DNA of 64,000 bases, taken from the NCBI GenBank assembly GCA_902763085.1, contig CACWQW010000013.1, positions 1-64,000 on the forward strand. Direction: 5' to 3'. Under the pieces are notes generated by a model, which searched no databases, was not told where the DNA came from, and saw only the letters and a list, made by a program, of their open reading frames with translations. The stretch comes from Dongibacter bovis. GTDB lineage: Bacteria; Bacillota; Negativicutes; Selenomonadales; Selenomonadaceae. The translations under genes and the position numbers were made by a program. This document shows positions 1 through 8,982 of this stretch, in pieces (positions within the stretch are counted from its first letter, which is position 1; each line of letters begins with the position of its first letter).

Positions 1-609
<609 letters not shown>

Positions 610-626
610 TCAAAAGGAATGAAGGA

Positions 627-908
627 TCAGAGTACCGCGAGGATATCGCTTTCGCGGACGATCAGATACTCCTTGTCGCCGTCCTTGACTTCCGTGCCGG
701 AATACTTCGAGAAGATGATCTGATCGCCAGCCTTGACTTCCATCGGTGCACGCTCGCCGTTATCGAGGAGCTTGCCGGAACCGACAGCGACGACCGTGCC
801 CTTCTGCGGCTTCTCTTTTGCCGTGTCCGGCAGCACGATCCCGCTGGCCGTCTTTGCGTCGTTCTCGGAAACTTCAATGACAACTCTTTCGCCCAATGGT
901 TTCATCAT
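627..908 (-). CDS. groES: Co-chaperonin GroES
   Basis: Hsp10 lid of the GroEL chamber. The 93-residue protein has the expected length and pattern: [14 protein letters not shown] at the N-terminus, a mobile-loop region around [14 protein letters not shown], and a C-terminal DILAVL strand. Two adjacent ATG codons are possible. The first is chosen because AGGAGG sits 9 bases before it; starting at the second would lose only one Met. A longer frame upstream would run into the CIRCE operator and is rejected. groEL follows at once, and the CIRCE element with a sigma-A promoter lies directly upstream. Confidence 0.97.
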   Translation of the reverse strand: MMKPLGERVVIEVSENDAKTASGIVLPDTAKEKPQKGTVVAVGSGKLLDNGERAPMEVKAGDQIIFSKYSGTEVKDGDKEYLIVRESDILAVL

Positions 909-946
909 ATATATCTTCCTCCTAACATGAATTGGCAATGTTTCTG

Positions 947-973
947 TTAGCACTCACATCGCCTGAGTGCTAA
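947..973. promoter_or_regulatory. CIRCE operator (HrcA binding site)
   Basis: Perfect match to the CIRCE consensus: TTAGCACTC, nine bases, GAGTGCTAA. It sits between the promoter and the groES ribosome site. In Firmicutes this element binds HrcA, which represses groESL until heat or misfolded protein titrates GroEL. The hrcA gene itself is not in the window. Confidence 0.97.
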
Positions 974-984
974 CTACAGTTCAT

Positions 985-1013
985 ATAGTACCCCCTCTTA
1001 GTCAAAATGTCAA
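985..1013 (-). promoter_or_regulatory. Sigma-A promoter of groES-groEL
   Basis: On the minus strand TTGACA and TACTAT are separated by exactly 17 bases. The predicted start of transcription falls just before the CIRCE element, so bound HrcA would block initiation or early elongation. Confidence 0.85.
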
Positions 1014-1049
1014 GAATTTATTTTGACAAATCGCAGAGGGGGTTCCTTC

Positions 1050-1631
1050 TCATTTGACGGCGGCGCGCACGATGGCCTCGGCGACGTCCTTGACGGTCAG
1101 GCGCTTCGCCATCGCGTACTGCTGGATGCGGCGGTAGGCCTCCTTCTCCGTGAGGTGATGCACCGCCATGAGGATGCCTTTCGCGCGGTCGAGCGTCTTG
1201 CGCATCTCAAGCGTGCCGCGCACCTTGTCGAGCTCTGCCGAGAGGTCCTGCATCTCCTCCCAGCGCGAGAGCGCGATCTCCATCGCGGGGAAGAGGTTGC
1301 TCTCCTTGACGGGCTTCACGAGATAGGCGAGCACGCCGGATTTTTTCGCACGCTCGACGATCTCGGGCTGACTGTACGCGGTGAGCAGCAGCACGGGAGC
1401 GAGGCCCTCGTCGGAGATCTTCTTCGCCGCTGTGATGCCGTCCATCTCCGGCATCTTGATATCCATGATGACGAGGTCCGGGCGGCGCGCGCGCGTCGTC
1501 TCGACCGCGTGCCAGCCGTCGACGGCCTCGCCGACGATCTCATGACCAGCGTCCTCCAGCATCTCCCGCAGGTCCATGCGGATGATGGACTCGTTGTCCG
1601 CAATGACGATGCGCAGGCTTTTCTTCTTCAT
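1050..1631 (-). CDS. ANTAR-domain response regulator (PdtaR/EutV type antiterminator)
   Basis: Two-component output protein of 193 residues. A receiver domain (about residues 5-120) has the acidic pocket at D12, the phospho-acceptor D57 in VIMDIKMPEMDG, the switch Thr in LLLTAYS and the Lys of LVKPVKES. A C-terminal ANTAR domain (about 130-190, ending VKDVAEAIVRAAVK) is the RNA-binding helical bundle that prevents terminator formation in target leaders. ATG is chosen because GGAGAG lies 6 bases upstream; a GTG four codons earlier has no ribosome site. It follows its histidine kinase by 60 bases. The RNA targets are not known from this window. Confidence 0.93.
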   Translation of the reverse strand: MKKKSLRIVIADNESIIRMDLREMLEDAGHEIVGEAVDGWHAVETTRARRPDLVIMDIKMPEMDGITAAKKISDEGLAPVLLLTAYSQPEIVERAKKSGVLAYLVKPVKESNLFPAMEIALSRWEEMQDLSAELDKVRGTLEMRKTLDRAKGILMAVHHLTEKEAYRRIQQYAMAKRLTVKDVAEAIVRAAVK

Positions 1632-1691
1632 GATGCTCTCCACTCCATGGATTGTACTATGAGATTCTAAAATTCTGCTATGACCGTACTT

Positions 1692-3101
1692 TCATCCTTT
1701 TTTCGGAATCGCGATCTCGACGCGCGTGCCGCCGCCCTTGCGATTCTCGTAGCGGATCGTGCCGCCGAGGTCGCCCTCGATGAGCGTCCGCATGATGGAG
1801 ATGCCGAGGGAGCGCTGTTTCTCCGGCGCGAAGCCCTCCGGCAGGCCGATGCCGTCGTCCTCGAAGACGAGGGTGTACGCCTCGCCGTCCCCGAGCGTAA
1901 GGCGGATGTGCCCGGAGGAGCGCCCCGTGAAGCCGTGTTCCGTCGCGTTGAGCACGAGCTCGTTGAGCACGAGGCCGATGGAGCTCGCATACGCCGAGGG
2001 CAGGATGAGCGTCTCGCCCACGCACTCCGAATGGAGCTCGAACGCGCGGTCGACCATGCTCATCGCGACGAGATCGAAGATATGCTGCGCGACCTCGCCC
2101 ACGTTGATCGTCTTCTCCCCCTGCTCGGAGAGGAATTCGTGCACGACGGAGATGGAGAGGATGCGGTTGACGCTCTCCTGCAGCGCTTCCTTGACGTCGG
2201 GCGACTTCGAGCGGCGCGCCTGCATGCGGAGCAGGCTTGCGATCATCTGGAGGTTGTTCTTCACGCGGTGATGGATCTCCTGGATGACGGCGGATTTCAC
2301 CTTGATCTCGCGATCCTTTTCCCGCACCTCCGTGAGGTCGGAGACGATGACGATGCGCTTCAAAAGGTGCCCGCCCTCCATGAGCGGCAGGTTGCGCTCG
2401 CGGATGATGAGCGTCCCCGCCTCGATCTCCCGCTCCCACGGGCGGCTCGTCTCCTGCGTCTCCTTGCGGATGTGCTGCGTGATCTGCCGGTCGAAGAGGT
2501 GGGCGCCGACGAGGCTGCCGACGCCGAGCACGCGGAAGATGCGCAGCGCCGCCGTCGTCGCGTACGTGATGCGGTTGTACTGGTCCGTGAGGAGGATGCC
2601 GTCGCTCGCGCTCATCGGCGCGAACATCTCCGGATTGAGCTGCCGCCGCGGGTTGCGAAGGAGCAGGCGCGCCGTGGAGAGCAGGCGATCGTAGCCATCC
2701 GACTCCGCCATCTCGCTCGTCGTCTCGAAGCAGACGAGCCCGAGCAGTCCCGTGCCGTCGATGAGCGGCTGCACCATCATGTCGACCATGCTGCCGTAGT
2801 TCCACTCGCGCTTGCCTCGCAGGAAATGGTGCGACTCGACGGCGTGGCAGAGGATCGGCTCCTCCATCGCGCGCACGACGCGCCCCTCCGCCGTGCCGTC
2901 CGGCGGCAGGTAGATCGTGCGCGGCCACTCCTGCGCCGCGATGACGAATGCCTTCCCGTCCCGCGTCTCAAGATAGAGCCGCACGCGTGCATGCGCGAGG
3001 TCGGCGAGGAAGGGAAAAATCACAAGCAGTCGCTTGAGGAACTCCTGCTGCACAGCCGTGAGCGTCGTATACGTCCGGCAGAGCTTGCAAAAATCATCCA
3101 T
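1692..3101 (-). CDS. HisKA_2-type sensor histidine kinase (PdtaS/EutW-like)
   Basis: Cytosolic sensor kinase of 469 residues with no membrane segment. The N-terminal ~150 residues resemble the GAF-like sensor of PdtaS kinases, followed by a PAS region (about 160-260). The HisKA_2 dimerisation motif IQEIHHRVKNNLQMIASLL places the phospho-His near residue 278. The ATPase domain shows the N box (LNELVLNATEHGF), FEDDGIGLP and GGTRVEIAIP. The start follows GGAGG by 8 bases; an ATG two codons earlier is too close to that site. It begins 15 bases after tsaD ends and is followed by the ANTAR regulator, so kinase and regulator form a cognate pair. The signal is unknown. Confidence 0.9.
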   Translation of the reverse strand: MDDFCKLCRTYTTLTAVQQEFLKRLLVIFPFLADLAHARVRLYLETRDGKAFVIAAQEWPRTIYLPPDGTAEGRVVRAMEEPILCHAVESHHFLRGKREWNYGSMVDMMVQPLIDGTGLLGLVCFETTSEMAESDGYDRLLSTARLLLRNPRRQLNPEMFAPMSASDGILLTDQYNRITYATTAALRIFRVLGVGSLVGAHLFDRQITQHIRKETQETSRPWEREIEAGTLIIRERNLPLMEGGHLLKRIVIVSDLTEVREKDREIKVKSAVIQEIHHRVKNNLQMIASLLRMQARRSKSPDVKEALQESVNRILSISVVHEFLSEQGEKTINVGEVAQHIFDLVAMSMVDRAFELHSECVGETLILPSAYASSIGLVLNELVLNATEHGFTGRSSGHIRLTLGDGEAYTLVFEDDGIGLPEGFAPEKQRSLGISIMRTLIEGDLGGTIRYENRKGGGTRVEIAIPKKG

Positions 3102-3116
3102 CGCCATCCCCTCCTG

Positions 3117-4142
3117 TCAGCGATCCGTAAGGCCGAGCCCCGGCACGGCGTTGAGGTAGAGATCGCTCTCCTCGCCCGCCAGCGCCTGGTAGTAGCCGCG
3201 GCAGCCGATCATCGCCGCGTTGTCCGTGCAGAGGATGCGGTCGGGGAAATAGAAGCGCACGTGACGCTTTGCCGCCTCCTGCCGCAGACGCGCCTCGAGT
3301 CCGGAGTTCGCCGCGACGCCGCCCGCGAGCACGAGCGTATCGAGCCCTGAGGACTGCACGGCCTCGAACGCCTTGTGCGTGAGCACCTCGACGACCGCCG
3401 ACTGAAACGACGCTGCAATGTCCGCCGTCCTGAGCGCGTGTCCCTTCATGCGCTCGCTGTTGATGTAGTTCAGCACCGCCGACTTGAGCCCACTGAAGCT
3501 GAACTCGTAGTTGCCCTTTTCCTCGAGCGCGCGCGGGAAGTCGATGACAGGCTCCCCCTCCGCCGCGAGCTTATCGATCTGCGGACCGCCCGGATACGGC
3601 AGGCCGAGCACGCGCGCTACCTTGTCGAACGCCTCGCCCGCCGCGTCGTCGCGCGTCTGCCCGAGCATACGGAAGCGATTGTAATCGTCGACGCGCACGA
3701 GCGCCGTATGTCCACCGGAGACGACGAGCGCCACGAACGGCGGCGCAAGCTCCGGCGCCGCGAGGAAATTCGCGAAGATGTGCCCCTCGAGGTGGTTGAC
3801 GCCGATGAGCGGCACGCCAAGCGAGAAGGCGAGCGCCTTCGCCGCCGAGACGCCGACGAGCAGCGCGCCCACGAGGCCCGGTCCATACGTCACGGCGACC
3901 TGGTCGATCGCAGGGAGCGAGACACCCGCCTCCGTGAGCGCCTCGTCGATGACGGGCATGATATTTACGATATGCTTGCGCGAAGCGATCTCCGGCACGA
4001 CGCCGCCGAAGCGCTGATGCACGGGGATCTGCGTCGAGATGATGTTTGAGAGAATCTCCCGCCCACCGCGCAGGACCGCCGCGGAGGTCTCGTCACAGCT
4101 CGACTCGATGGCAAGCGTCAGTTTTTCCTTTTCCAAGCTCAT
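3117..4142 (-). CDS. tsaD: tRNA N6-adenosine threonylcarbamoyltransferase TsaD
   Basis: Transfers the threonylcarbamoyl group from threonylcarbamoyl-AMP to A37 of ANN-decoding tRNAs, together with TsaB and TsaE. The 341-residue protein has the ASKHA-fold signatures LAIESSCDETSAAVL at the N-terminus, the metal-binding HLEGHIFANF, SGGHTALV, and late GGVAANSGLEARLR and CTDNAAMIG. Length is typical of the family. It is the first gene after a good promoter and is followed by the ANTAR two-component pair. tcdA, which acts on the same modification, lies elsewhere in the window. Confidence 0.97.
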   Translation of the reverse strand: MSLEKEKLTLAIESSCDETSAAVLRGGREILSNIISTQIPVHQRFGGVVPEIASRKHIVNIMPVIDEALTEAGVSLPAIDQVAVTYGPGLVGALLVGVSAAKALAFSLGVPLIGVNHLEGHIFANFLAAPELAPPFVALVVSGGHTALVRVDDYNRFRMLGQTRDDAAGEAFDKVARVLGLPYPGGPQIDKLAAEGEPVIDFPRALEEKGNYEFSFSGLKSAVLNYINSERMKGHALRTADIAASFQSAVVEVLTHKAFEAVQSSGLDTLVLAGGVAANSGLEARLRQEAAKRHVRFYFPDRILCTDNAAMIGCRGYYQALAGEESDLYLNAVPGLGLTDR

Positions 4143-4202
4143 TCACGCTCCCAGGATTCCTTCCCTGGCAATCGCCTGCGGGAAAGAAGAACTTTTCCTT
4201 CA

Positions 4203-4230
4203 ATTCTACTATGGATCCGAGAGATGTCAA
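4203..4230 (-). promoter_or_regulatory. Predicted promoter of the tsaD-kinase-ANTAR operon
   Basis: TTGACA and TAGAAT are separated by 16 bases on the minus strand, about 60 bases before the tsaD start codon. Confidence 0.65.
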
Positions 4231-4241
4231 GATACGGCAAG

Positions 4242-4280
4242 AGGGCGGCACCGCCCCTCAAAAAGAGACGATGCCGCCCT
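4242..4280 (-). terminator. Possible terminator after the glycosyltransferase operon
   Basis: A 9-bp inverted repeat (AGGGCGGCA and TGCCGCCCT) encloses a 21-base loop just past the stop codon of the minus-strand glycosyltransferase gene. There is no T-run after the second arm, and the arms overlap a shorter alternative hairpin, so termination efficiency is uncertain. Confidence 0.4.
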
Positions 4281-4300
4281 GCATGTATCATAGAAACGCC

Positions 4301-5254
4301 TCACGCGCCCGCCTGCGGCGCGTGCTCCTCGCGTTCGCGCTCCACGAGGTAGATTGGCCGCCCCTTCACCTCGCGGAAGATGCGTCCCACGTACTCGCCG
4401 AGCACGCCGAGCACCATGAGCTGCGTACCGCCGAAGAAGGAGAGGCAGACCATGAGCGTCGACCAGCCCGCGACCGTCGCGCCCATCGCCTCCTCGAAGA
4501 AGACGTGGGCAAGCAGGCCGAGGCTCACGAAGAGGCTCAGCACACCGATGTAGAACGAGATGCGCAGCGGCAGGATGGAGTTTCCGAGGATGCCGTCGAG
4601 TGCGAATTTCGCCATCTTCTTCAGCGAGAACTTCGACGTGCCCGCGTAGCGCTCGGGCGCGATGAACGGCACCTGCACCTGCCGGAACCCCATCGCACCC
4701 ACGAGCCCGCGGATGAAACGGTCGTGCTCGCGGTAGCGGCGGAACGCCAGCACCGCCTCGCGGTCCATGAGGCGGAAATCCGAGCCGCCCGGCTGCACGG
4801 GCACCTCTGAGATGAGGTTGAGGAACTTGTAGTAATACTTCGACGTCAGCCGCTTGAAAAGGGAGACGCCCTCCGTCGTCTGCCGGATGGTCTGCACGAT
4901 CTCATAGCCCTGCTCCCAGAGTGCGAGCAGCTGCGGCAGGAGCGCCGGCGGATGCTGCATGTCGCCGTCCATCGTGATGACGGCGTCCCCCTCCGCGTGG
5001 TCGAGCCCGCAGGTCAGCGCCGCCTGATGGCCGTAATTGCGCGAGAGGAAGAGCGCGTGCACGCGCGCCTCGCTCCGCTCCGTCTCCCGCAGGACGCGGC
5101 GGCTCTCCTCCCGCGAGCCATCGTCGACGAAGAGGATCTCGTAGTCGTAGGGAAGGGCGCCGAGCGCCTCCTTCACCGCCCGCGTGAAATGCGGGATATT
5201 GTCTCCTTCATTGTAAACAGGCACCACAACGGTCACCCGTCTTTTTCTCGTCAT
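4301..5254 (-). CDS. GT2-family polyprenyl-phosphate glycosyltransferase (GtrB/DPM1-like)
   Basis: Predicted to transfer a sugar from a nucleotide donor onto undecaprenyl phosphate at the cytoplasmic face. The 317-residue protein has an N-terminal GT-A domain (VVVPVYNEGDNIP, LFVDDGS, the catalytic MDGDMQHPP and a Q/R-rich acceptor region around SDFRLMDREAV). Two C-terminal membrane helices follow (about 225-290), the layout of GtrB and ArnC. It overlaps the upstream ArnT-like gene by four bases (ATGA), so the pair probably makes and then uses a lipid-linked sugar for envelope modification. The sugar cannot be told from sequence. Confidence 0.88.
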   Translation of the reverse strand: MTRKRRVTVVVPVYNEGDNIPHFTRAVKEALGALPYDYEILFVDDGSREESRRVLRETERSEARVHALFLSRNYGHQAALTCGLDHAEGDAVITMDGDMQHPPALLPQLLALWEQGYEIVQTIRQTTEGVSLFKRLTSKYYYKFLNLISEVPVQPGGSDFRLMDREAVLAFRRYREHDRFIRGLVGAMGFRQVQVPFIAPERYAGTSKFSLKKMAKFALDGILGNSILPLRISFYIGVLSLFVSLGLLAHVFFEEAMGATVAGWSTLMVCLSFFGGTQLMVLGVLGEYVGRIFREVKGRPIYLVEREREEHAPQAGA

Positions 5255-6819
5255 CGACCCATCTCCTCACCCTGCAGTCCGTCCGCGGCGCGCCGCAGGA
5301 AAATCTGCTCGCCGTTCCCAGTCTCGCCGATCTGCTCCCACGTGCCGGAGAGCTCCTGGCTGAGCGTCTCGGCCGTCATCCGGACGCCATCTTTCCGCTC
5401 GACGTCGGTCAAAAGGACGACGTCGCGGTCTCCCGGCAGGTCCTCCTGGAAGAGGTAGGGCATGACGTTCTTATCGTTCCAGCTGATCTCCCCAGGTGCG
5501 GGCATCGACTGCTTCAGCACCTCTGCCGGCGCCAGACGATACGGGACGATGCCCGAATAGTAGACGAGCGAGCAGGAATAGTCATCCCGGTAGGAGACGA
5601 CAAGCGGCTGCGCGCCCGTCTCCGCCGTGAGGCGCTCTACGGCAGGTGTCAAGAGCGTCGCCGTCTCCCTGCCGGACGCCTTCTCCATGAGTGGCGGCGC
5701 CACGAAGCAGGCGAGCACGACGAAGAGCGCCGTCATGCCGCCCGCGAGGAAGCGCGAGAGCTCGCGCCGCGCGGCGAAGTACCGCGCGAGCAGCAGCGAG
5801 ACCGGCAGCAGGTACGGCATCGTATACGTGATGTACTTCGTCGCGAAGCACTGGAAGACCACAAAGACCGTCACCGCCCAGAGGACGAGGAACCGCAGGT
5901 CGCTCGAGCGCGGCAGGTGCACGTCCCGCCGCCAGAGCCTCTTGAGCGCCGCCGGCAGCGACGCGAGCGACCAGGGAAAGAGCCCCGCGAGATAGACGAG
6001 GATGTAGAAGTACCAGACGTTGTCGCGCGGATGCTCCGACACCGTGGCGCGCAGCACGTTGTGCACGCCGAGGAACTTGCCGATGAAGTCGCTGCCGTGC
6101 AGCTGCACCATCGGATAGTACCAGAACGCCGTCACGGCGAAGAAAAGCGCGAACCCAGCGAGGATGTGCCAGCTGAGGAGCTCGCGCAGCCGCCGCTCCC
6201 ACGCGAGGAACAAGAGGATGATGAGCCCCGGCAGGCAGAGGCCAATCGGCCCTTTCGTGAGCACGGCGATGCCGGCGAGGAAAAAGGCGAGGTAGTACCA
6301 GCGCACGCGCCGCTCCGTGTAGCCGAGGTAGAAGGCGATGAGCATACCGCTCAGCGAGACGAAGAGCGTCGTGTCGGTGATCACCGCATGGCCGATGTAC
6401 CAGAGCTCGACGGACGTCCCCATGATGAGCGCCGCGAGCCAGCCGATGCGCTCCCCATAGAGCCGCCGCCCGAAGAAATACGTGAGGAAGAGGCTAACCA
6501 GCGAGAGCAGCGCGGGGAAGAACCGCGCCGCAAACGACGTCTGCCCGAAGAGCGAGAATGCCGCGATGAGCTCCCAGTAGAAGAACACGGGCTTATCGTA
6601 CCAGTAGTTCCCGTAGATGCGCGGCGAGAAGAGGTCGCCCGACGCCATCATCTCCTTGGCGGTCTCGACGTAATTCGACTCCACGGGGTCCGTGATGACC
6701 ATCGACGCATTGCCCACGAAATAGACGAGCACGGCGAAGAGGAAAAGCAGCGCCATATGACGCCGCGCGACTTTCCGTTCCTGCCTGCTTTCCCCGATTC
6801 CCTGTAGATTCACACTCAT
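5251..6819 (-). CDS. ArnT-like GT-C glycosyltransferase (dolichyl-P-Man / L-Ara4N transferase family)
   Basis: Integral membrane glycosyltransferase of 522 residues expected to move a sugar from an undecaprenyl-phosphate carrier to an acceptor such as lipid A. The first periplasmic loop has the family acidic motif in ITDPVESNYVETAKEM and then YGNYWYDKPVFFYW, as in ArnT/PMT proteins. About 11-12 hydrophobic helices follow and then a soluble C-terminal domain. The start is the ATG preceded by AGGAG at 9 bases; 39 codons of open frame further upstream are rejected because they cover the promoter. Translational coupling to the GtrB-like gene suggests a common substrate. Confidence 0.85.
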   Translation of the reverse strand: MSVNLQGIGESRQERKVARRHMALLFLFAVLVYFVGNASMVITDPVESNYVETAKEMMASGDLFSPRIYGNYWYDKPVFFYWELIAAFSLFGQTSFAARFFPALLSLVSLFLTYFFGRRLYGERIGWLAALIMGTSVELWYIGHAVITDTTLFVSLSGMLIAFYLGYTERRVRWYYLAFFLAGIAVLTKGPIGLCLPGLIILLFLAWERRLRELLSWHILAGFALFFAVTAFWYYPMVQLHGSDFIGKFLGVHNVLRATVSEHPRDNVWYFYILVYLAGLFPWSLASLPAALKRLWRRDVHLPRSSDLRFLVLWAVTVFVVFQCFATKYITYTMPYLLPVSLLLARYFAARRELSRFLAGGMTALFVVLACFVAPPLMEKASGRETATLLTPAVERLTAETGAQPLVVSYRDDYSCSLVYYSGIVPYRLAPAEVLKQSMPAPGEISWNDKNVMPYLFQEDLPGDRDVVLLTDVERKDGVRMTAETLSQELSGTWEQIGETGNGEQIFLRRAADGLQGEEMGR

Positions 6820-6853
6820 GCTTTCACGCTCCTGTAAGATTTTACATATGCCT

Positions 6854-6882
6854 ATTCTAACGTAAGGCGTCCGGTGATTCAA
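6854..6882 (-). promoter_or_regulatory. Predicted promoter of the ArnT-like/GtrB-like operon
   Basis: TTGAAT, 17 bases, TAGAAT on the minus strand, about 35 bases before the ArnT-like start codon. Confidence 0.55.
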
Positions 6883-6934
6883 GTAAACAATGTGTAACAT
6901 CCCCCGCGCGCAGGCGTATGACACTTTTATGTGC

Positions 6935-6977
6935 AAAAAGAAACGAGCCGGCTTCTTCGCGAAGCCGACCCGTTTCC
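6935..6977 (-). terminator. Intrinsic terminator of the hydrogenase operon
   Basis: A long stem with arms GAAACGGGTCGGCTTC and GAAGCCGGCTCGTTTC (minus strand), a very short loop, then TTTTT. It lies about 15 bases past the stop of the HybB-like gene. Confidence 0.85.
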
Positions 6978-6991
6978 TTAGGAAAGACTGC

Positions 6992-8173
6992 TTAGAGCAA
7001 GTCTGTTTTCTGCAAGATGTGATGCTGCGTCACGCGGCGCGAGCCGAGCACGTTGAAGTTCTCCACGATGATGCCGTAGGCGAGGCAGCCGATGGAGACG
7101 AGCCCGATGCTCACGGCGAACTCGAATGGCGAGGGGAAGTAATCACCCGACTTGTACATGGCGGTGAACACGCAGTTCATGCGGTTGAGCACGACGCCTG
7201 CGACGACGAGCCAGGAGTAGACGAGCACGCCGTACTTCCGATGCGCGAGCGGGCTGAAGATGATGAAGAGCGGGACGAGGATGCCGCCGACCATCTCGAG
7301 CAGGTAGAGGTTGCTCTGCATGGATCCCTGGAATACGAGCCCCCACTGACCCTGTCGCGTGACGTCGATGAGCTTGAGCGCGAGATAGACGAGCATGATG
7401 CGGCCGCCGACGCGCGTGAGCTGCAGCATGATGTGCGGATCGATCCTATGCGCGTAGTTGCGCCGCGCGAGGTCCGACTCCACGCAGACCATCGCCGAGC
7501 CGACGAAGAACGAGGAGATGAGGAAGTAGAGCGGCAGCAGCGGGCTCCACCAAAGCGGGAACATCTTGCTCTTCGCGATGAGGAAGAGGCCGCCGAGCGA
7601 TGACTGGTGCATCATCGGGAAGATCAGGCCGATGATGACGAGGAACGGCAGTGCCTTGAGCACGTAGGGATGCAGGAACTTGAACATGCGCTCCGTGATG
7701 ACCTCGTGGAACTCGAGCGTGAGGATCGTCGTGTAGATGGAGATGCACCAAAAGACCTCGAAGAGCACCGAGGTGTAGCCCCAGGAAACGAACGGGCGCC
7801 AGAAATGAGGCCAGAGGCCGATGTCAAGGAACAGCCCCGCCATGACGAGCAGATACCCGAGCAGGGAAGTGAGCAGCGCACTGCGGGCGACGACGCCATA
7901 TTTCTGATACTTGAACCCGCCGACGAGCAGCGCCGTCGAGTAGCCGCCGCCCGCGAGCGCGACGCCGCAGAGCACGTCAAACGAGATCCAGAGGCCCCAG
8001 GGCGTCTCATCCGTGAGGTTCGTGATGTAGCGGAAGCCCGTGAGCAGACGCGTGAGCGCCACGCAGCCCATGAAGGCGACGAGCAGGAGCAGCACGACGC
8101 GCGCGGGCGTGATGGTGAAATCCCAGCCGAGGATGCGGTAGCAGCGATACATCTGCGGCAGCTTGATCTTCAT
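6992..8173 (-). CDS. NrfD/HybB-family membrane subunit of the hydrogenase
   Basis: Polytopic membrane protein of 393 residues with about ten hydrophobic helices and the NrfD/PsrC fold pattern (for example PWGLWISFDVLCGVALAGGG near residue 55). In HybB and NrfD proteins this subunit carries electrons between periplasmic iron-sulfur partners and the menaquinone pool. Its ATG overlaps the stop of the ferredoxin gene (ATGA). A longer reading frame starting inside that gene is rejected because GGAAGG precedes this ATG directly. Together with the two upstream genes it should make a quinone-coupled respiratory hydrogenase. Confidence 0.88.
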   Translation of the reverse strand: MKIKLPQMYRCYRILGWDFTITPARVVLLLLVAFMGCVALTRLLTGFRYITNLTDETPWGLWISFDVLCGVALAGGGYSTALLVGGFKYQKYGVVARSALLTSLLGYLLVMAGLFLDIGLWPHFWRPFVSWGYTSVLFEVFWCISIYTTILTLEFHEVITERMFKFLHPYVLKALPFLVIIGLIFPMMHQSSLGGLFLIAKSKMFPLWWSPLLPLYFLISSFFVGSAMVCVESDLARRNYAHRIDPHIMLQLTRVGGRIMLVYLALKLIDVTRQGQWGLVFQGSMQSNLYLLEMVGGILVPLFIIFSPLAHRKYGVLVYSWLVVAGVVLNRMNCVFTAMYKSGDYFPSPFEFAVSIGLVSIGCLAYGIIVENFNVLGSRRVTQHHILQKTDLL

Positions 8174-8967
8174 ATCCTTCCATCCCCTTCCTCTTTCTTC
8201 TCCGGCGGCTTCTTCTCGTTCTTTGCTCGCCGGTGATGATAGTAGGACATCCCTGCGAGGAACAGCCCCCATGCCGCCGCGAGGAACGGCACCTTCGAGA
8301 GATAGGCATGCGTGTACGTGCTCGGCGGGATCTCCTCGAGTCCCATCTTAAAGCCGAGCTTCTCGAACGGCTGGTCGGAGATGTAGAGCCACTGCGTGCC
8401 GCCGAGCTCCTTCTCGCCGTAGACGTAGTCCACATAGTGCGGGTTCGCCGCGATGATCTCATGCGCCCGCGCGATGAGCGCGTCGCGCTCGCCGTAGACG
8501 AGTGCGCCCGTCGGGCAGGCGCTCACGCAGGCGGGCGCGTCCCCGTCCTTGAGCCGACCCACGCAAAACTCGCACTTCGTCACGAGCGGCAGCGGCTCAT
8601 CCCACTGATAGCGCGGGATCTCAAACGGACAGGCGATCATGCAGTAGCGGCAGCCCACGCAGAGCTCCGGCACGTAGACGACGGCATGCGTGTCGGGATC
8701 GACGCGCAGCGCCTTGGAGAAGCAGGCGGAGGCACACGAGGGCTCCAGGCAGTGCAGGCACTGCTTCTTCACGAAGCGCGTGTACGCCTTGCCGTTCTCC
8801 CCCTCGACGTGCTTCTCCTGGATCACCGTCCAGTTGTCATCGTTGAGGTCCTTTTCCTTCTGCCGGCGGCTCTTCTCTTTGCCGTAGGGCAGCTTATTCC
8901 AGAGTTTGCACGCGACGCTGCAGCTCTCGCAGCCGATGCATTTCGTCAAATCTACCAAGACAGCCAT
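8170..8967 (-). CDS. HybA-like four-cluster ferredoxin subunit
   Basis: Electron-transfer subunit of 265 residues with four [4Fe-4S] sites: CIGCESCSVAC near residue 10, CLHCLEPSCASAC near 70, CVGCRYCMIAC near 104 and CEFC...CVSACPTGA near 132-155. One C-terminal hydrophobic helix (about 224-245) is followed by a charged tail, as in HybA, where it anchors the protein to the membrane. No signal peptide is visible, so export would have to be by hitchhiking with the Tat-targeted hydrogenase; that is inference. It starts 15 bases after the hydrogenase gene and overlaps the HybB-like gene. Confidence 0.9.
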   Translation of the reverse strand: MAVLVDLTKCIGCESCSVACKLWNKLPYGKEKSRRQKEKDLNDDNWTVIQEKHVEGENGKAYTRFVKKQCLHCLEPSCASACFSKALRVDPDTHAVVYVPELCVGCRYCMIACPFEIPRYQWDEPLPLVTKCEFCVGRLKDGDAPACVSACPTGALVYGERDALIARAHEIIAANPHYVDYVYGEKELGGTQWLYISDQPFEKLGFKMGLEEIPPSTYTHAYLSKVPFLAAAWGLFLAGMSYYHHRRAKNEKKPPEKKEEGDGRI

Positions 8968-8982
8968 GGAAGCCCCTCCTCA

